A program made the position numbers and the translations under genes. Positions 26,295 through 35,650 of a DNA stretch of 64,000 nt are shown piece by piece. The notes beneath the pieces were generated by a model. It was not told the origin of the DNA. It ran no database searches and was given only the letters and a program-made list of their open reading frames with translations. Source of the DNA: Allocoprococcus sp004560705 (lineage in GTDB: Bacteria > Bacillota > Clostridia > Lachnospirales > Lachnospiraceae); assembly GCF_052065755.1 (NCBI RefSeq), contig NZ_JBQHTK010000010.1, positions 14,770-78,769 of the forward strand. Direction: 5' to 3'. Positions within the stretch are counted from its first letter, which is position 1, and every line of letters starts with the position of its first letter.

Positions 26295-26320
26295 CTTTCT
26301 ACACAGAATAATATCTTATA

Positions 26321-26500
26321 TCAAATCAAATATTCTTTAATTAATGTATCAATTAAGCCAATATTAATTGGCAATGCCTTTGTTTCAACTGTCCCTTCTG
26401 CAAATGCTTTTTTCTCATACGTCACTTGTTCCCATCTTTTTACATATTCTTCTGAAGATATATAGTAAGGGTTGATAAGAGATTTTTTAATTTTGATACA
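26321..26500 (-). pseudogene. Unidentified C-terminal gene fragment
   Basis: About 60 codons open on the minus strand, ending in TGA at 26321-26323 and lacking a start or ribosome binding site. The translation (SLINPYYISSEEYVKRWEQ, ALPINIGLIDTLIKEYLI) has protein-like composition but I do not recognise it. It fills most of the 428-bp gap between the cation exporter and tuf. Confidence 0.3.
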
Positions 26501-26521
26501 TAAGATATGTTTTTGATACCA

Positions 26522-26553
26522 AAATCCCGGGAAACTTTAGTTTCCCGGGATTT
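26522..26553. terminator. Terminator of the str operon (after tuf)
   Basis: A perfect 14-bp stem (AAATCCCGGGAAAC/GTTTCCCGGGATTT) with loop TTTA, 31 bases past the tuf stop. Confidence 0.9.
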
Positions 26554-26583
26554 ATATTTTGCAATAATGTTAATTCAAAGAAA

Positions 26584-27777
26584 TTATTCGATGATTTCTT
26601 TAACTACACCAGAACCTACTGTACGTCCGCCTTCACGGATAGCGAAACGAAGTCCCTGCTCCATAGCTACTGGATGGATCAGTTCACATGTCATTTCTAC
26701 GTGGTCACCAGGCATACACATTTCTGTTCCTTCTGGAAGTTCGCAGACACCAGTTACGTCTGTTGTTCTGAAGTAGAACTGTGGACGATAGTTGTTGAAG
26801 AATGGAGTATGACGTCCACCTTCATCTTTTGTTAATACGTAAACCTGAGAAGTAAATTTGTGGTGGCATTTTACTGAACCTGGTTTACACAGACACTGTC
26901 CTCTTTCGATTTCGTTTCTCTGAACACCACGAAGAAGTGCACCGATGTTGTCACCAGCCTGAGCTTCATCAAGAAGTTTACGGAACATTTCAACACCTGT
27001 TACAACTACTTTACGGTTTTCTTCTTTGATACCAACGATTTCTACTTCATCAGAAACATGAAGAACACCACGTTCTACTCTACCAGTAGCAACTGTTCCA
27101 CGTCCTGTGATAGAGAATACGTCTTCTACAGGCATAAGGAATGGTTTGTCTGTTGCACGTTCTGGATCCGGAATGTATGAATCTACTGCATCCATAAGTT
27201 CCATGATCTTGTCTCCCCATTCTCCTGACGGATCTTCAAGAGCTTTCAGAGCTGATCCCTGGATAATCGGAGTGTCATCTCCCGGGAATTCGTATTCATC
27301 AAGAAGTTCACGAATTTCCATTTCTACTAATTCAAGAAGTTCTTCATCATCTACCATATCACATTTGTTCATGAATACAACGATGTAAGGAACGCCTACC
27401 TGACGAGAAAGCAGGATGTGCTCTCTTGTCTGAGCCATAACACCATCAGTAGCAGCTACAACGAGGATAGCACCATCCATCTGAGCAGCACCAGTGATCA
27501 TGTTCTTAACGTAGTCAGCATGTCCCGGGCAGTCTACGTGAGCGTAGTGACGTTTTTCTGTCTCATACTCAACGTGAGCTGTAGAGATTGTGATACCACG
27601 TTCTCTTTCTTCCGGAGCTTTGTCAATGTTTTCGAAATCTACTGCAGCGTTACCAGGTACTCTCTGAGAAAGAGTTTTTGTGATAGCAGCTGTTAAAGTT
27701 GTTTTACCATGGTCAACGTGTCCGATGGTACCGATATTACAATGCGGTTTTGTTCTTTCAAATTTAGCCTTTGCCAT
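26584..27777 (-). CDS. tuf: Elongation factor Tu
   Basis: GTPase that brings aminoacyl-tRNA to the ribosome. The G motifs are GHVDHGKTTL, DCPGHADY and NKCD (in VVFMNKCDMVD). Domains II and III follow, ending VGSGVVKEII. The start is the ATG at 27777 (MAKAKFERTKPHCN, 397 aa) after AAGGAGG; the longer frame adds an unlikely leader. Last gene of the str operon, with an additional promoter of its own just upstream. Confidence 0.98.
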   Translation of the reverse strand: MAKAKFERTKPHCNIGTIGHVDHGKTTLTAAITKTLSQRVPGNAAVDFENIDKAPEERERGITISTAHVEYETEKRHYAHVDCPGHADYVKNMITGAAQMDGAILVVAATDGVMAQTREHILLSRQVGVPYIVVFMNKCDMVDDEELLELVEMEIRELLDEYEFPGDDTPIIQGSALKALEDPSGEWGDKIMELMDAVDSYIPDPERATDKPFLMPVEDVFSITGRGTVATGRVERGVLHVSDEVEIVGIKEENRKVVVTGVEMFRKLLDEAQAGDNIGALLRGVQRNEIERGQCLCKPGSVKCHHKFTSQVYVLTKDEGGRHTPFFNNYRPQFYFRTTDVTGVCELPEGTEMCMPGDHVEMTCELIHPVAMEQGLRFAIREGGRTVGSGVVKEIIE

Positions 27778-27851
27778 TTTGAATATCCTCCTTAAATATA
27801 GCACCCACTTTGGGCATTTTTAGTTTCGATGTTTTAACTCGGCTAATTCTG

Positions 27852-27880
27852 ATTATATTTCAAATAATACAGTTTTTCAA
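27852..27880 (-). promoter_or_regulatory. Internal promoter for tuf
   Basis: On the minus strand TTGAAA (27880-27875), 17 bp, TATAAT (27857-27852), between fusA and tuf. It could give the extra EF-Tu expression common in bacteria. Confidence 0.6.
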
Positions 27881-27896
27881 GCCTTTTTCGCATTTT

Positions 27897-30014
27897 TTAT
27901 GCGTTTTTGTTAGATAATACCTTTTCCTGTACAGACTTCGGAACCGGTTCGTATTTTTCAAAGAACATTGAGTAGTTTCCACGTCCCTGTGTTCTCGAAC
28001 GAAGGTCTGTAGAGTATCCGAACATTTCAGAAAGCGGTACATAACCTCTTACGATCTTTCCTCCGCCAAGGTCATCCATACCTTCGATACGTCCACGGCG
28101 AGAGTTGATATCACCGATTACATCGCCCATGTATTCTTCAGGCATGGTTACTTCTACCTTCATGATAGGCTCAAGAAGTACAGGCTCAGCTTTCTTCATC
28201 GCATCCTTAAATGCAAGGGAACCTGCAATGTGGAATGCCATTTCAGAAGAGTCAACTTCATGGTAAGATCCGTCATAAACGTTAGCATGAATACCAACAA
28301 CCGGGAATCCACCAAGAATACCAGCCTTCATAGCTTCTTCGATACCTTCACCTACAGCCGGGATATATTCCTTCGGAATTGCACCACCGACAACGGTAGA
28401 TTCAAACTTGTATGTCTCTTCTCCGTTAGCATCCATTGGTTCAAACTTAACTTTACAATGTCCGTACTGTCCACGACCACCGGACTGCTTAGCATATTTG
28501 CTGTCAACGTCAACTGCCTTGGTAAATGCTTCTTTGTATGCAACCTGAGGTGCACCAACATTAGCTTCTACCTTAAATTCACGAAGAAGTCTGTCTACGA
28601 TAATTTCCAGATGAAGCTCACCCATACCTGCGATGATGGTCTGACCTGTTTCCTGATCTGTATGAGCACGGAAGGTCGGGTCTTCTTCTGCAAGTTTTGC
28701 AAGTGATTCACCAAGTTTACCCTGAGAAGCTTTGGTCTTCGGCTCAATAGCAAGCTCGATAACCGGTTCCGGGAATTCCATGGATTCAAGAATAACCGGA
28801 TGCTGTTCATCACAGATTGTATCACCGGTAGTGGTGAACTTAAATCCGATTGCAGCAGCAATATCTCCTGAATAAACCTTATCTAATTCCTGTCTCTTAT
28901 TTGCATGCATCTGAAGGATACGTCCAACACGTTCTTTCTTTCCTTTTGTTGCATTCAGCACATAAGATCCAGAATTCATTGTTCCTGAGTAAACACGGAA
29001 GTACGCCAGTTTACCTACGAACGGGTCAGTCATAATCTTGAACGCCAGAGCTGAGAACGGCTCTTCATCGGATGAATGTCTTTCAACTTCATTTCCGTCT
29101 TCATCCACACCCTTAATAGCCGGAATATCAGTCGGAGCCGGCATATATTCAATAATTGCATCCAGAAGTTTCTGAACACCTTTATTTCTGTAAGCAGAAC
29201 CACAGCAAACAGGTACAGCTGTACACTCGCATGTAGCTTTTCTTAAAACTGCTTTCAGTTCATCATTTGACGGAATTTCATCTTCCAGATACATCATCAT
29301 CAGATCATCATCTAATTCACAGATCTTTTCGACTAATTCCTGGTGATAAAGCTCTGCATCATCCTTCATATCTTCCGGGATCTCACAAACTGTAATGTCA
29401 TCTCCCTTATCATCATTGTAGATATATGCTTCCATTTCCATAAGATCAATGATTCCTTTGAAATCATCTTCCTTACCGATTGGAAGCTGAAGAACGATTG
29501 CGTTCTTACCTAATCTTGTCTTAATCTGTTCTACTGCATTGTAGAAATCTGCACCCAAAATGTCCATCTTATTGATGAAAGCCATTCTCGGTACATTGTA
29601 TGTGTCTGCCTGACGCCATACGTTTTCTGACTGAGGTTCAACACCACCCTTAGCACAGAATACACCTACGGCACCATCAAGTACACGAAGTGAACGTTCA
29701 ACTTCTACGGTAAAGTCAACGTGTCCCGGAGTATCAATGATGTTGATACGATGTTCGAGAGCACCTTTTTTCGGCTTTGTATGGTCTTCCAAAGTCCAAT
29801 GACATGTCGTAGCTGCTGAAGTAATTGTGATACCTCTTTCCTGCTCCTGTTCCATCCAGTCCATGGTAGCAGTTCCTTCATGAGTATCACCAATCTTATA
29901 GTTAACACCGGTATAATATAAGATACGCTCTGTAAGAGTTGTCTTACCAGCATCAATATGTGCCATAATACCGATATTTCTGGTTCTCTCTAATGGATAT
30001 TCTCTTCCAGCCAA
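27897..30014 (-). CDS. fusA: Elongation factor G
   Basis: GTPase driving ribosomal translocation. The 705-residue protein has all five domains: the P-loop AHIDAGKTTLTERILYYTG, DTPGHVDFTVEVERSLRVLD and NKMDILGADF in the G domain, and domain IV with KQSGGRGQYGHCKVKFEP. Normal length and start (MAGREYPLERTRNIGIM). Third gene of the rpsL-rpsG-fusA-tuf operon. Confidence 0.98.
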   Translation of the reverse strand: MAGREYPLERTRNIGIMAHIDAGKTTLTERILYYTGVNYKIGDTHEGTATMDWMEQEQERGITITSAATTCHWTLEDHTKPKKGALEHRINIIDTPGHVDFTVEVERSLRVLDGAVGVFCAKGGVEPQSENVWRQADTYNVPRMAFINKMDILGADFYNAVEQIKTRLGKNAIVLQLPIGKEDDFKGIIDLMEMEAYIYNDDKGDDITVCEIPEDMKDDAELYHQELVEKICELDDDLMMMYLEDEIPSNDELKAVLRKATCECTAVPVCCGSAYRNKGVQKLLDAIIEYMPAPTDIPAIKGVDEDGNEVERHSSDEEPFSALAFKIMTDPFVGKLAYFRVYSGTMNSGSYVLNATKGKKERVGRILQMHANKRQELDKVYSGDIAAAIGFKFTTTGDTICDEQHPVILESMEFPEPVIELAIEPKTKASQGKLGESLAKLAEEDPTFRAHTDQETGQTIIAGMGELHLEIIVDRLLREFKVEANVGAPQVAYKEAFTKAVDVDSKYAKQSGGRGQYGHCKVKFEPMDANGEETYKFESTVVGGAIPKEYIPAVGEGIEEAMKAGILGGFPVVGIHANVYDGSYHEVDSSEMAFHIAGSLAFKDAMKKAEPVLLEPIMKVEVTMPEEYMGDVIGDINSRRGRIEGMDDLGGGKIVRGYVPLSEMFGYSTDLRSRTQGRGNYSMFFEKYEPVPKSVQEKVLSNKNA

Positions 30015-30131
30015 GATTTTGTCCTCCTAATATTTGTCGCGCAGATTCGTCTCTATGCGCAGCATAATGCAGGCACTGTGAGACGATCTTCTGCATCTTG
30101 TTTCCGGAACATTTTATAATATGTCCCAGTT

Positions 30132-30602
30132 TTAGAAACGGTAATGAGCAAATGCTTTGTTTGCTTCTGCCATCTTGTGCATATCTTCTTTTTTCTTTAC
30201 AGATGCACCAGTGTTGTTTGCTGCATCAAGAATTTCATTTGCCAGTCTTTCTTCCATTGTCTTCTCTCCTCTTTTACGAGAATACAATGTAAGCCAACGA
30301 AGTGCAAGAGCCTGTCTTCTGTCTGCTCTTACTTCAATTGGTACCTGGTATGTTGCACCACCGATACGTCTTGCCTTTACTTCAAGTACTGGCATGATGT
30401 TGTTCATTGCTTCTTCGAACACTTCGATAGCCGGCTTATCAGCCTTTGCTGCAACTCTTTCAAATGCTCCGTATACAATCTTCTGTGCTACACCTTTCTT
30501 ACCATCTAACATGATGTTGTTGATAAGTTTTGTAACAACTTTGTTATTGTATAACGGATCCGCTAATACGTCTCTTTTTTGAGTATGTCCTTTACGTGGC
30601 AC
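30132..30602 (-). CDS. rpsG: 30S ribosomal protein S7
   Basis: Primary 16S rRNA binding protein of the 30S head. I choose a GTG start at 30602 (protein begins MPRKGHTQKRDVLADPLYN, 156 aa, the family length), with AAGGAGG eight bases before it. The longer ATG frame would place its start before the ribosome binding site. The conserved VPIEVRADRRQALALRW and C-terminal KAFAHYRF are present. Confidence 0.97.
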   Translation of the reverse strand: MPRKGHTQKRDVLADPLYNNKVVTKLINNIMLDGKKGVAQKIVYGAFERVAAKADKPAIEVFEEAMNNIMPVLEVKARRIGGATYQVPIEVRADRRQALALRWLTLYSRKRGEKTMEERLANEILDAANNTGASVKKKEDMHKMAEANKAFAHYRF

Positions 30603-30803
30603 GGTCCTTCCCTCCTTATACATATTGGCAAAGCCTTCTGGCCCTGCTTGAATAATTCATCGGTACTCACATGTGTCTCTCTATGTGTCATCAGCTCACG
30701 GGACATCCTGATGCCAGAGATGGGCATTTATCTGGATTAAACCCGCAACCAACTATAATCCTCATAGTTCTGTTTGTGATACGATAACTTTGTTGTTTCG
30801 TTA

Positions 30804-31226
30804 TTATTTCTTAGCGTCTTTTGGTCTCTTAGCTCCGTATTTAGAACGAGCCTGACGTCTCTTTGCAACACCTGCTGTATCAAGTGTTCCACGAACGATA
30901 TGGTATCTTGTACCTGGTAAGTCCTTAACACGACCACCACGAATCAGAACAACGCTATGTTCCTGAAGGTTGTGTCCTTCTCCTGGAATGTAGCTTGTTA
31001 CTTCGATTCCGTTAGAAAGACGTACTCTGGCAATTTTTCTAAGAGCTGAGTTCGGCTTTTTCGGTGTAGCTGTCTTAACTGCTGTACAAACACCTCTCTT
31101 CTGCGGTGCAGATGTATCCGTAGCTTTCTTTCTCAGAGAGTTGTATCCTTTCTGGAGAGCCGGAGCGGTAGATTTCTTAACAGCTGTCTGACGACCTTTT
31201 CTTACTAACTGGTTAAATGTTGGCAT
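30804..31226 (-). CDS. rpsL: 30S ribosomal protein S12
   Basis: Decoding-centre protein, 140 aa from the ATG at 31226 (MPTFNQLVRKGRQ) after AGGAGG; an upstream in-frame GTG lies too close to that site. The streptomycin-region residues are wild-type-like (TPKKPNSALRKIARVRLSNG, then IPGEGHNLQEHSVVLIRGGR), with lysine in the PKKPNS stretch. First gene of the str operon. Confidence 0.97.
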   Translation of the reverse strand: MPTFNQLVRKGRQTAVKKSTAPALQKGYNSLRKKATDTSAPQKRGVCTAVKTATPKKPNSALRKIARVRLSNGIEVTSYIPGEGHNLQEHSVVLIRGGRVKDLPGTRYHIVRGTLDTAGVAKRRQARSKYGAKRPKDAKK

Positions 31227-31324
31227 CTCTTTCACCTCCTATGATGTAATAATTGGTTACGTTTTAAACATTGTCTGTTTAAATGCGCACAAAAATAACC
31301 GCACGTTTCTTTGCACGCTAGGTT

Positions 31325-31353
31325 ATTGTATTATATACCGCAAGAAAAGTCAA
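31325..31353 (-). promoter_or_regulatory. str operon promoter (rpsL)
   Basis: On the minus strand TTGACT (31353-31348), 17 bp, TACAAT (31330-31325), about 100 bp before rpsL. Confidence 0.75.
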
Positions 31354-31400
31354 GGCATTTACCGGAAATATTTTGACGAATATTTTCCAGTAAATGCCTT
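31353..31400. terminator. Long hairpin between LCP gene and str promoter
   Basis: A stem of about 20 bp (AAGGCATTTAC...GTAAATGCCTT with an inner AATATT pairing) separates the LCP stop from the rpsL promoter. The clean T run is on the plus side; on the minus side it is TTGACTTTTC. Confidence 0.6.
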
Positions 31401-31421
31401 TTTCTTTGTATATTATATATT

Positions 31422-33179
31422 CTATTGTCCAACGACAGTTGATTCTTCAAGCACATCGCCCGCTTCAACACGGTTGACCAGATCAATAATATTTGAAACG
31501 GATGTTTCGTCCGGGATACATACATACAATAATGCATCTCCGGAAGAATAACAATATTGCTTATCACCAACACCTTCGGCTGAAACAGAATAAATATTCC
31601 ACTCTGCGTTCGTTCGAAGCTGTGTCTTAATCAAAGACTGGATCTGATTCATACTGAAATTCGTATCAACGCCGTCACTCACACTTGCAATAATATCGGA
31701 AGCACCTCTTAACATGGACGGAGACATCATCTTTTTAATGATTGCAGTAATAACAGCCTGCTGATGTCTTCCGCGAGCATTATCCCCATCGGCAAGAGCA
31801 TGACGTTCACGACAGAACGCCAGTGTTTCTCTGCCGTTCAGATGATTCATTCCCTCATTAATATGAACTACTTTTCCAGATTCTTCACCCGTATCAAACT
31901 CTTCATCTGATTCCACATCCAATCCGCCTAATGCATCAACGATATTGATCATAGATGTAAAGTTTACCCTTCCAAAGAATGGAATATCCATCTCATATAG
32001 TTCTTCCAAGGTATCCATAGATGCTTCAATACCATAAATTCCTGCATGCGTCAGCTTATCTTCCTGGCCATTTGAGATTCCCGGAATCGGGACATAATAA
32101 TCTCTCGGTGTCGTAACCAAAAGAATCTGGTGGCTCTTTGGATTCACGACTGCAATAATATTTACATCGCTCCGGTCTCCGGAAGTGATATCATTATAAG
32201 TATCCATTCCGCTCAGATATACCGCAAACGGTTCTGTCACGCTGGCATCAGCTGCTGTATTTTCTATCTGCACAACAATGCTGTGCTTATAAATCACTCT
32301 GACCTCATTTTCAAAGTCAGGGATCTGATCTTTGATAATCCCCGTCTGACCGGAATTATAAACCAGCGCATCCACTTCTCCTGAGAGCAATGCCTGTGCC
32401 GCTTCAATCATGCCGGCATATTCTCGAACCGTGATCTCATTACCTATTTCTTTTTCAATCTGTTTGACCGTCGACTTTGTTTGATCTGCATTTGTGGCAT
32501 ACTGTACACCGTATGTATAATCAGACGTATCCACAAGTTTCTGCGCACTGTCATCCTGTCTTACTGCGACAACCATGGAACTTGTCATCGTGTTGCTTCC
32601 GGTTATCTTCTGAAATGCATTATTTATTTTACCTATATAGAAAGATCCCATCGCAAGAATGATACACAGCAAGATACAGAAGATTTTTCCTCCGATTCCC
32701 TTTTCTTTTGCCCCTATCTGAGACAATAGTGTTATTCCGAGTAAAATAAGCAGTACACCGGCCAGAACCATGATATAGGTAACCGTCAGCATATCAAAGA
32801 ACAAAACATTTACCGTAAGGACTACTGATAAAACAAATTGAATGATTGCCAAGATGATACCGATCGTCTTACTGACCACATTCTTTCTTCTTCCACGTCT
32901 TTTCCTTTTTCTGCCTTTGCTGCCGTATTCGGAACTTCGGTTTTTAGATTTCTTTGTATAATCATCCCTGTTCTTTGCGGATGCTGATTTTTTCCTTCTC
33001 TTAGGCTCAGTCTGGTAATATCCATCATCATCGTAATATCTGGCCGTTGTTCTTCTGTCTTCTTCAAAAGAATACCGGTTTTTCCCCTTAGTCCGTCTGC
33101 TCACTTCGCGGCTGTTGCTAATGTTCCGTTCATTTCGATTTTGGCTGTTATTTCCTGCTCTATTTCTTTTCTGGCCCAT
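31422..33179 (-). CDS. LytR-CpsA-Psr (LCP) family protein with an extra extracellular domain
   Basis: A 585-residue membrane protein predicted to attach anionic glycopolymers to peptidoglycan. Residues 1-105 are basic and disordered. Three hydrophobic segments follow (IGIILAIIQFVLSVVLTVNV, MLTVTYIMVLAGVLLILLGI, FCILLCIILAMGSFYIG). Residues of about 200-310 resemble a periplasmic binding-protein lobe (VVAVRQDDSAQKLVDTSDYT, EAAQALLSGEVDALVYNSGQ). The LCP domain spans about 330-540 (TTPRDYYVPIPG, TLAFCRERHALADGDNARGR, with the catalytic Arg and Asp set). The binding-protein-like insert is larger than in typical LCP proteins. Confidence 0.88.
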   Translation of the reverse strand: MGQKRNRAGNNSQNRNERNISNSREVSRRTKGKNRYSFEEDRRTTARYYDDDGYYQTEPKRRKKSASAKNRDDYTKKSKNRSSEYGSKGRKRKRRGRRKNVVSKTIGIILAIIQFVLSVVLTVNVLFFDMLTVTYIMVLAGVLLILLGITLLSQIGAKEKGIGGKIFCILLCIILAMGSFYIGKINNAFQKITGSNTMTSSMVVAVRQDDSAQKLVDTSDYTYGVQYATNADQTKSTVKQIEKEIGNEITVREYAGMIEAAQALLSGEVDALVYNSGQTGIIKDQIPDFENEVRVIYKHSIVVQIENTAADASVTEPFAVYLSGMDTYNDITSGDRSDVNIIAVVNPKSHQILLVTTPRDYYVPIPGISNGQEDKLTHAGIYGIEASMDTLEELYEMDIPFFGRVNFTSMINIVDALGGLDVESDEEFDTGEESGKVVHINEGMNHLNGRETLAFCRERHALADGDNARGRHQQAVITAIIKKMMSPSMLRGASDIIASVSDGVDTNFSMNQIQSLIKTQLRTNAEWNIYSVSAEGVGDKQYCYSSGDALLYVCIPDETSVSNIIDLVNRVEAGDVLEESTVVGQ

Positions 33180-33309
33180 GTCCTCTCTCTTTCATTCATC
33201 TTATGCCGGGCGCATAATTCCACGCTGCCTGCTTCCCAGTTGACCGCCCCTAGACTTTGTTACAATTCTATTACGTCCTTTAACGTAAAATTTACAATTA
33301 CAATTGTAT

Positions 33310-33338
33310 ATCATAACGGTTTTTATATCTATTGTCAA
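33310..33338 (-). promoter_or_regulatory. LCP gene promoter
   Basis: On the minus strand TTGACA (33338-33333), 17 bp, TATGAT (33315-33310). It leaves an untranslated leader of about 120 nt in which I see no clear element. Confidence 0.65.
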
Positions 33339-33408
33339 CCGCTTTCAGTCCATTCAGTCACTGTCAAATCTTAAAAATTCATGAAATACGAACCGGTGTT
33401 CTCATCCA

Positions 33409-34494
33409 CTATTCCATAGGTACCACAATCAGATCTTTTGGAAACTTATTCAGAACTTCACATCCGTCCTCCGTAATCAGTACAAGGTCCTCTATTCGAA
33501 CACCGATCCCCTCTTCCATAAGATAGATTCCCGGCTCAATCGAAAAGCACTGCCCCGGTTTGATTATTTCTTCATTGACTGCTGAGACATCCCCATATTC
33601 GTGATCTTCAAGTCCAATGGAATGGCCTGTACGATGTGTAAAATATGCCCCATATCCTTTTTCTTCTATATAATTACGGCAGGCAAAATCAACATCACAC
33701 CAGCGATTTCCAGGTTTTGCAGCCTCAATTCCTCTCTGCTGTGCTTCTTTTACAATCTCGTAAACCTCACGCGCTTTGTCCGAAACCTCACCAAGGAAAA
33801 CAGTTCTTGTCATATCAGAGCAATAATCATTCAAAATACCGCCGATATCAAGGACAACACTGTCTCCTCTTTTACCCTTTGATCCATCTGTTACATGATG
33901 CGGATCAGCTCCGGATTTACCATAAGCCGTTATTGGATCAAAAGAAACTCCCGAATGTCCTGATTTCTCATATAAGCCACGCACGATCCTGTTTAATTCC
34001 ACTTCGGTATATCCTTTGGCCGTCAATGGAATAAGTTCTTCCATTACTCTATCATTTGCAAGTGATGCTTCCCTTAACAGTTGTTTTTCATCGTCATTCT
34101 TCACCTTTCTGATTGCATCTATAATGAGAGAGCCATTAACAAACTTACTTTCCGGTTCCAATTCCTGCAGTCTGAGAAGAAATTTTGCAGGCCATGTCTT
34201 GTCAACTCCGATTGTTTTGCCTTTTTCAACAAATCTACTTAAGATTTCTACTCCATCCTCAATATCATCGTACCATACAAGTTCAACACCAAGGTCTTTT
34301 TCCTGTGGAAACAACTTATTGACTACCAGTTTATGCCCGCCGTTAATATTTAAATATAATGCGAGTAATCTTTCCCCCGGAACGATCTTCTTCCCTGTCA
34401 AATAAAAAATTGCCATAGGATCAGAAATAATCATCTGCGGTACTTCTTGTTCTTTCATTAAATCAAGAATACGATTCAGTTTATTTGTATCCAT
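33409..34494 (-). CDS. M24 family Xaa-Pro peptidase, copy 1
   Basis: A 361-residue aminopeptidase P/prolidase type enzyme that removes residues before proline from peptides. The N-terminal creatinase-like domain is followed by the pita-bread domain. The metal ligands are in VVLDIGGILNDYCSDMTRTV (two Asp), THRTGHSIGLEDHE (His), SIEPGIYLMEEG (Glu) and RIEDLVLIT (Glu). It has its own promoter and lies downstream of the peptide ABC operon terminator, so it is expressed separately from that operon. Confidence 0.93.
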   Translation of the reverse strand: MDTNKLNRILDLMKEQEVPQMIISDPMAIFYLTGKKIVPGERLLALYLNINGGHKLVVNKLFPQEKDLGVELVWYDDIEDGVEILSRFVEKGKTIGVDKTWPAKFLLRLQELEPESKFVNGSLIIDAIRKVKNDDEKQLLREASLANDRVMEELIPLTAKGYTEVELNRIVRGLYEKSGHSGVSFDPITAYGKSGADPHHVTDGSKGKRGDSVVLDIGGILNDYCSDMTRTVFLGEVSDKAREVYEIVKEAQQRGIEAAKPGNRWCDVDFACRNYIEEKGYGAYFTHRTGHSIGLEDHEYGDVSAVNEEIIKPGQCFSIEPGIYLMEEGIGVRIEDLVLITEDGCEVLNKFPKDLIVVPME

Positions 34495-34546
34495 TTTATT
34501 CCTCCTGTTTATACATCATTTGATATATATTTTTTCAATTGAATCA

Positions 34547-34575
34547 ATTATATGCTCTTTCCGTATTTCTGTCAA
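34547..34575 (-). promoter_or_regulatory. Promoter of M24 peptidase copy 1
   Basis: On the minus strand TTGACA (34575-34570), 17 bp, TATAAT (34552-34547): full consensus -35 and -10. Confidence 0.8.
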
Positions 34576-34632
34576 CAAAGTCAAAATCGACCAAAAAGTC
34601 CCTCCCGACCTTTTTGATATCTGAAAGGCAAT

Positions 34633-34663
34633 AAAAAGAAGCCTTTCAGATTCGAAAGACTTC
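34633..34663 (-). terminator. Terminator of the oligopeptide ABC operon
   Basis: On the minus strand GAAGTCTTTC pairs with GAAAGGCTTC around loop GAATCT and is followed by TTTTTATT, 13 bases past the last ATPase gene. Confidence 0.85.
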
Positions 34664-34675
34664 CTTCTATTTTCT

Positions 34676-35650
34676 TTACATATTCTCTGTAAGATGACAT
34701 GCAACCTTATGTCCGGGTTTGATTTCATGTAACTGTGGCATTTCATTAAAACAGCGTTCTGTTGCATACTGGCATCTTTCAGCAAATCGGCAACAGTTCT
34801 TCGGATTGATCGGACTTGGAATCTCGCCTTTTATCGGAATACGCTCATTTGCTTTTGCTTTTTTCGGATCTGCTTCCGGAATTGCAGACAGAAGAGCCTT
34901 TGTATAAGGATGTGTCGGGTTCGAATAGAGCTCCTCCGTCTCGGCCGTCTCAACGATCGTCCCCAGATACATAACTACCACACGATCCGAAATATATTTT
35001 ACAACACTCAAATCATGAGCAATAAACAAATAGGTCAGTCCCATTGTTTCCTGCAGATTTTTTAGCATGTTGATCACCTGTGCCTGAATAGATACATCAA
35101 GGGCCGAAATCGGTTCGTCACAGATAATGAATTCAGGATCTACAGAAAGTGCTCTCGCAATACCGATACGCTGTCTTTGTCCGCCAGAAAATTCATGCGG
35201 AAAACGAGACATATGATCTTTATTAAGACCGACTGTTTTCAACAGCTGTTCAACTTTTTCATCGACTTCCTTCGCAGACATTCCATGCTGCTTCAGCCCT
35301 TCTCCAACAATCTCTTTCACCGTCATTCTCGGATTCAATGAAGAATATGGATTCTGGAAAATCATCTGTACTTTTTTGCAGAACTCTTTCTGCTCAGTTT
35401 TATTTAATTTAGAAATATCTTTTCCATCATACAATACCTGACCGCTTGTAAGGTCATACAGACGAATCATACAGCGACCTGTCGTTGATTTTCCACACCC
35501 GGACTCTCCAACAAGACTGACCGTTTCCCCTTTATAAATATCAAAGCTGACATCATCTACTGCTTTCAGTGTTGCTTTTCTGTTAAGCTGGAAATACTTA
35601 CATAAATTTTTCACCTGTACGAGAGGCTGCTTTAATTCTTTATTTTCCAT
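34676..35650 (-). CDS. oppF: Oligopeptide ABC transporter ATP-binding protein (OppF/DppF)
   Basis: One of the two ATPases energising peptide import. In 324 aa it shows Walker A LVGESGCGKSTTGR, signature FSGGQRQRIGIARAL, Walker B FIICDEPISALDVSIQ, and the OppF C-terminal cysteine region (CRFAERCQYATERC) typical of the Fe-S bearing C-terminus of this family. Its start overlaps the oppD stop by one base. Confidence 0.95.
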   Translation of the reverse strand: MENKELKQPLVQVKNLCKYFQLNRKATLKAVDDVSFDIYKGETVSLVGESGCGKSTTGRCMIRLYDLTSGQVLYDGKDISKLNKTEQKEFCKKVQMIFQNPYSSLNPRMTVKEIVGEGLKQHGMSAKEVDEKVEQLLKTVGLNKDHMSRFPHEFSGGQRQRIGIARALSVDPEFIICDEPISALDVSIQAQVINMLKNLQETMGLTYLFIAHDLSVVKYISDRVVVMYLGTIVETAETEELYSNPTHPYTKALLSAIPEADPKKAKANERIPIKGEIPSPINPKNCCRFAERCQYATERCFNEMPQLHEIKPGHKVACHLTENM

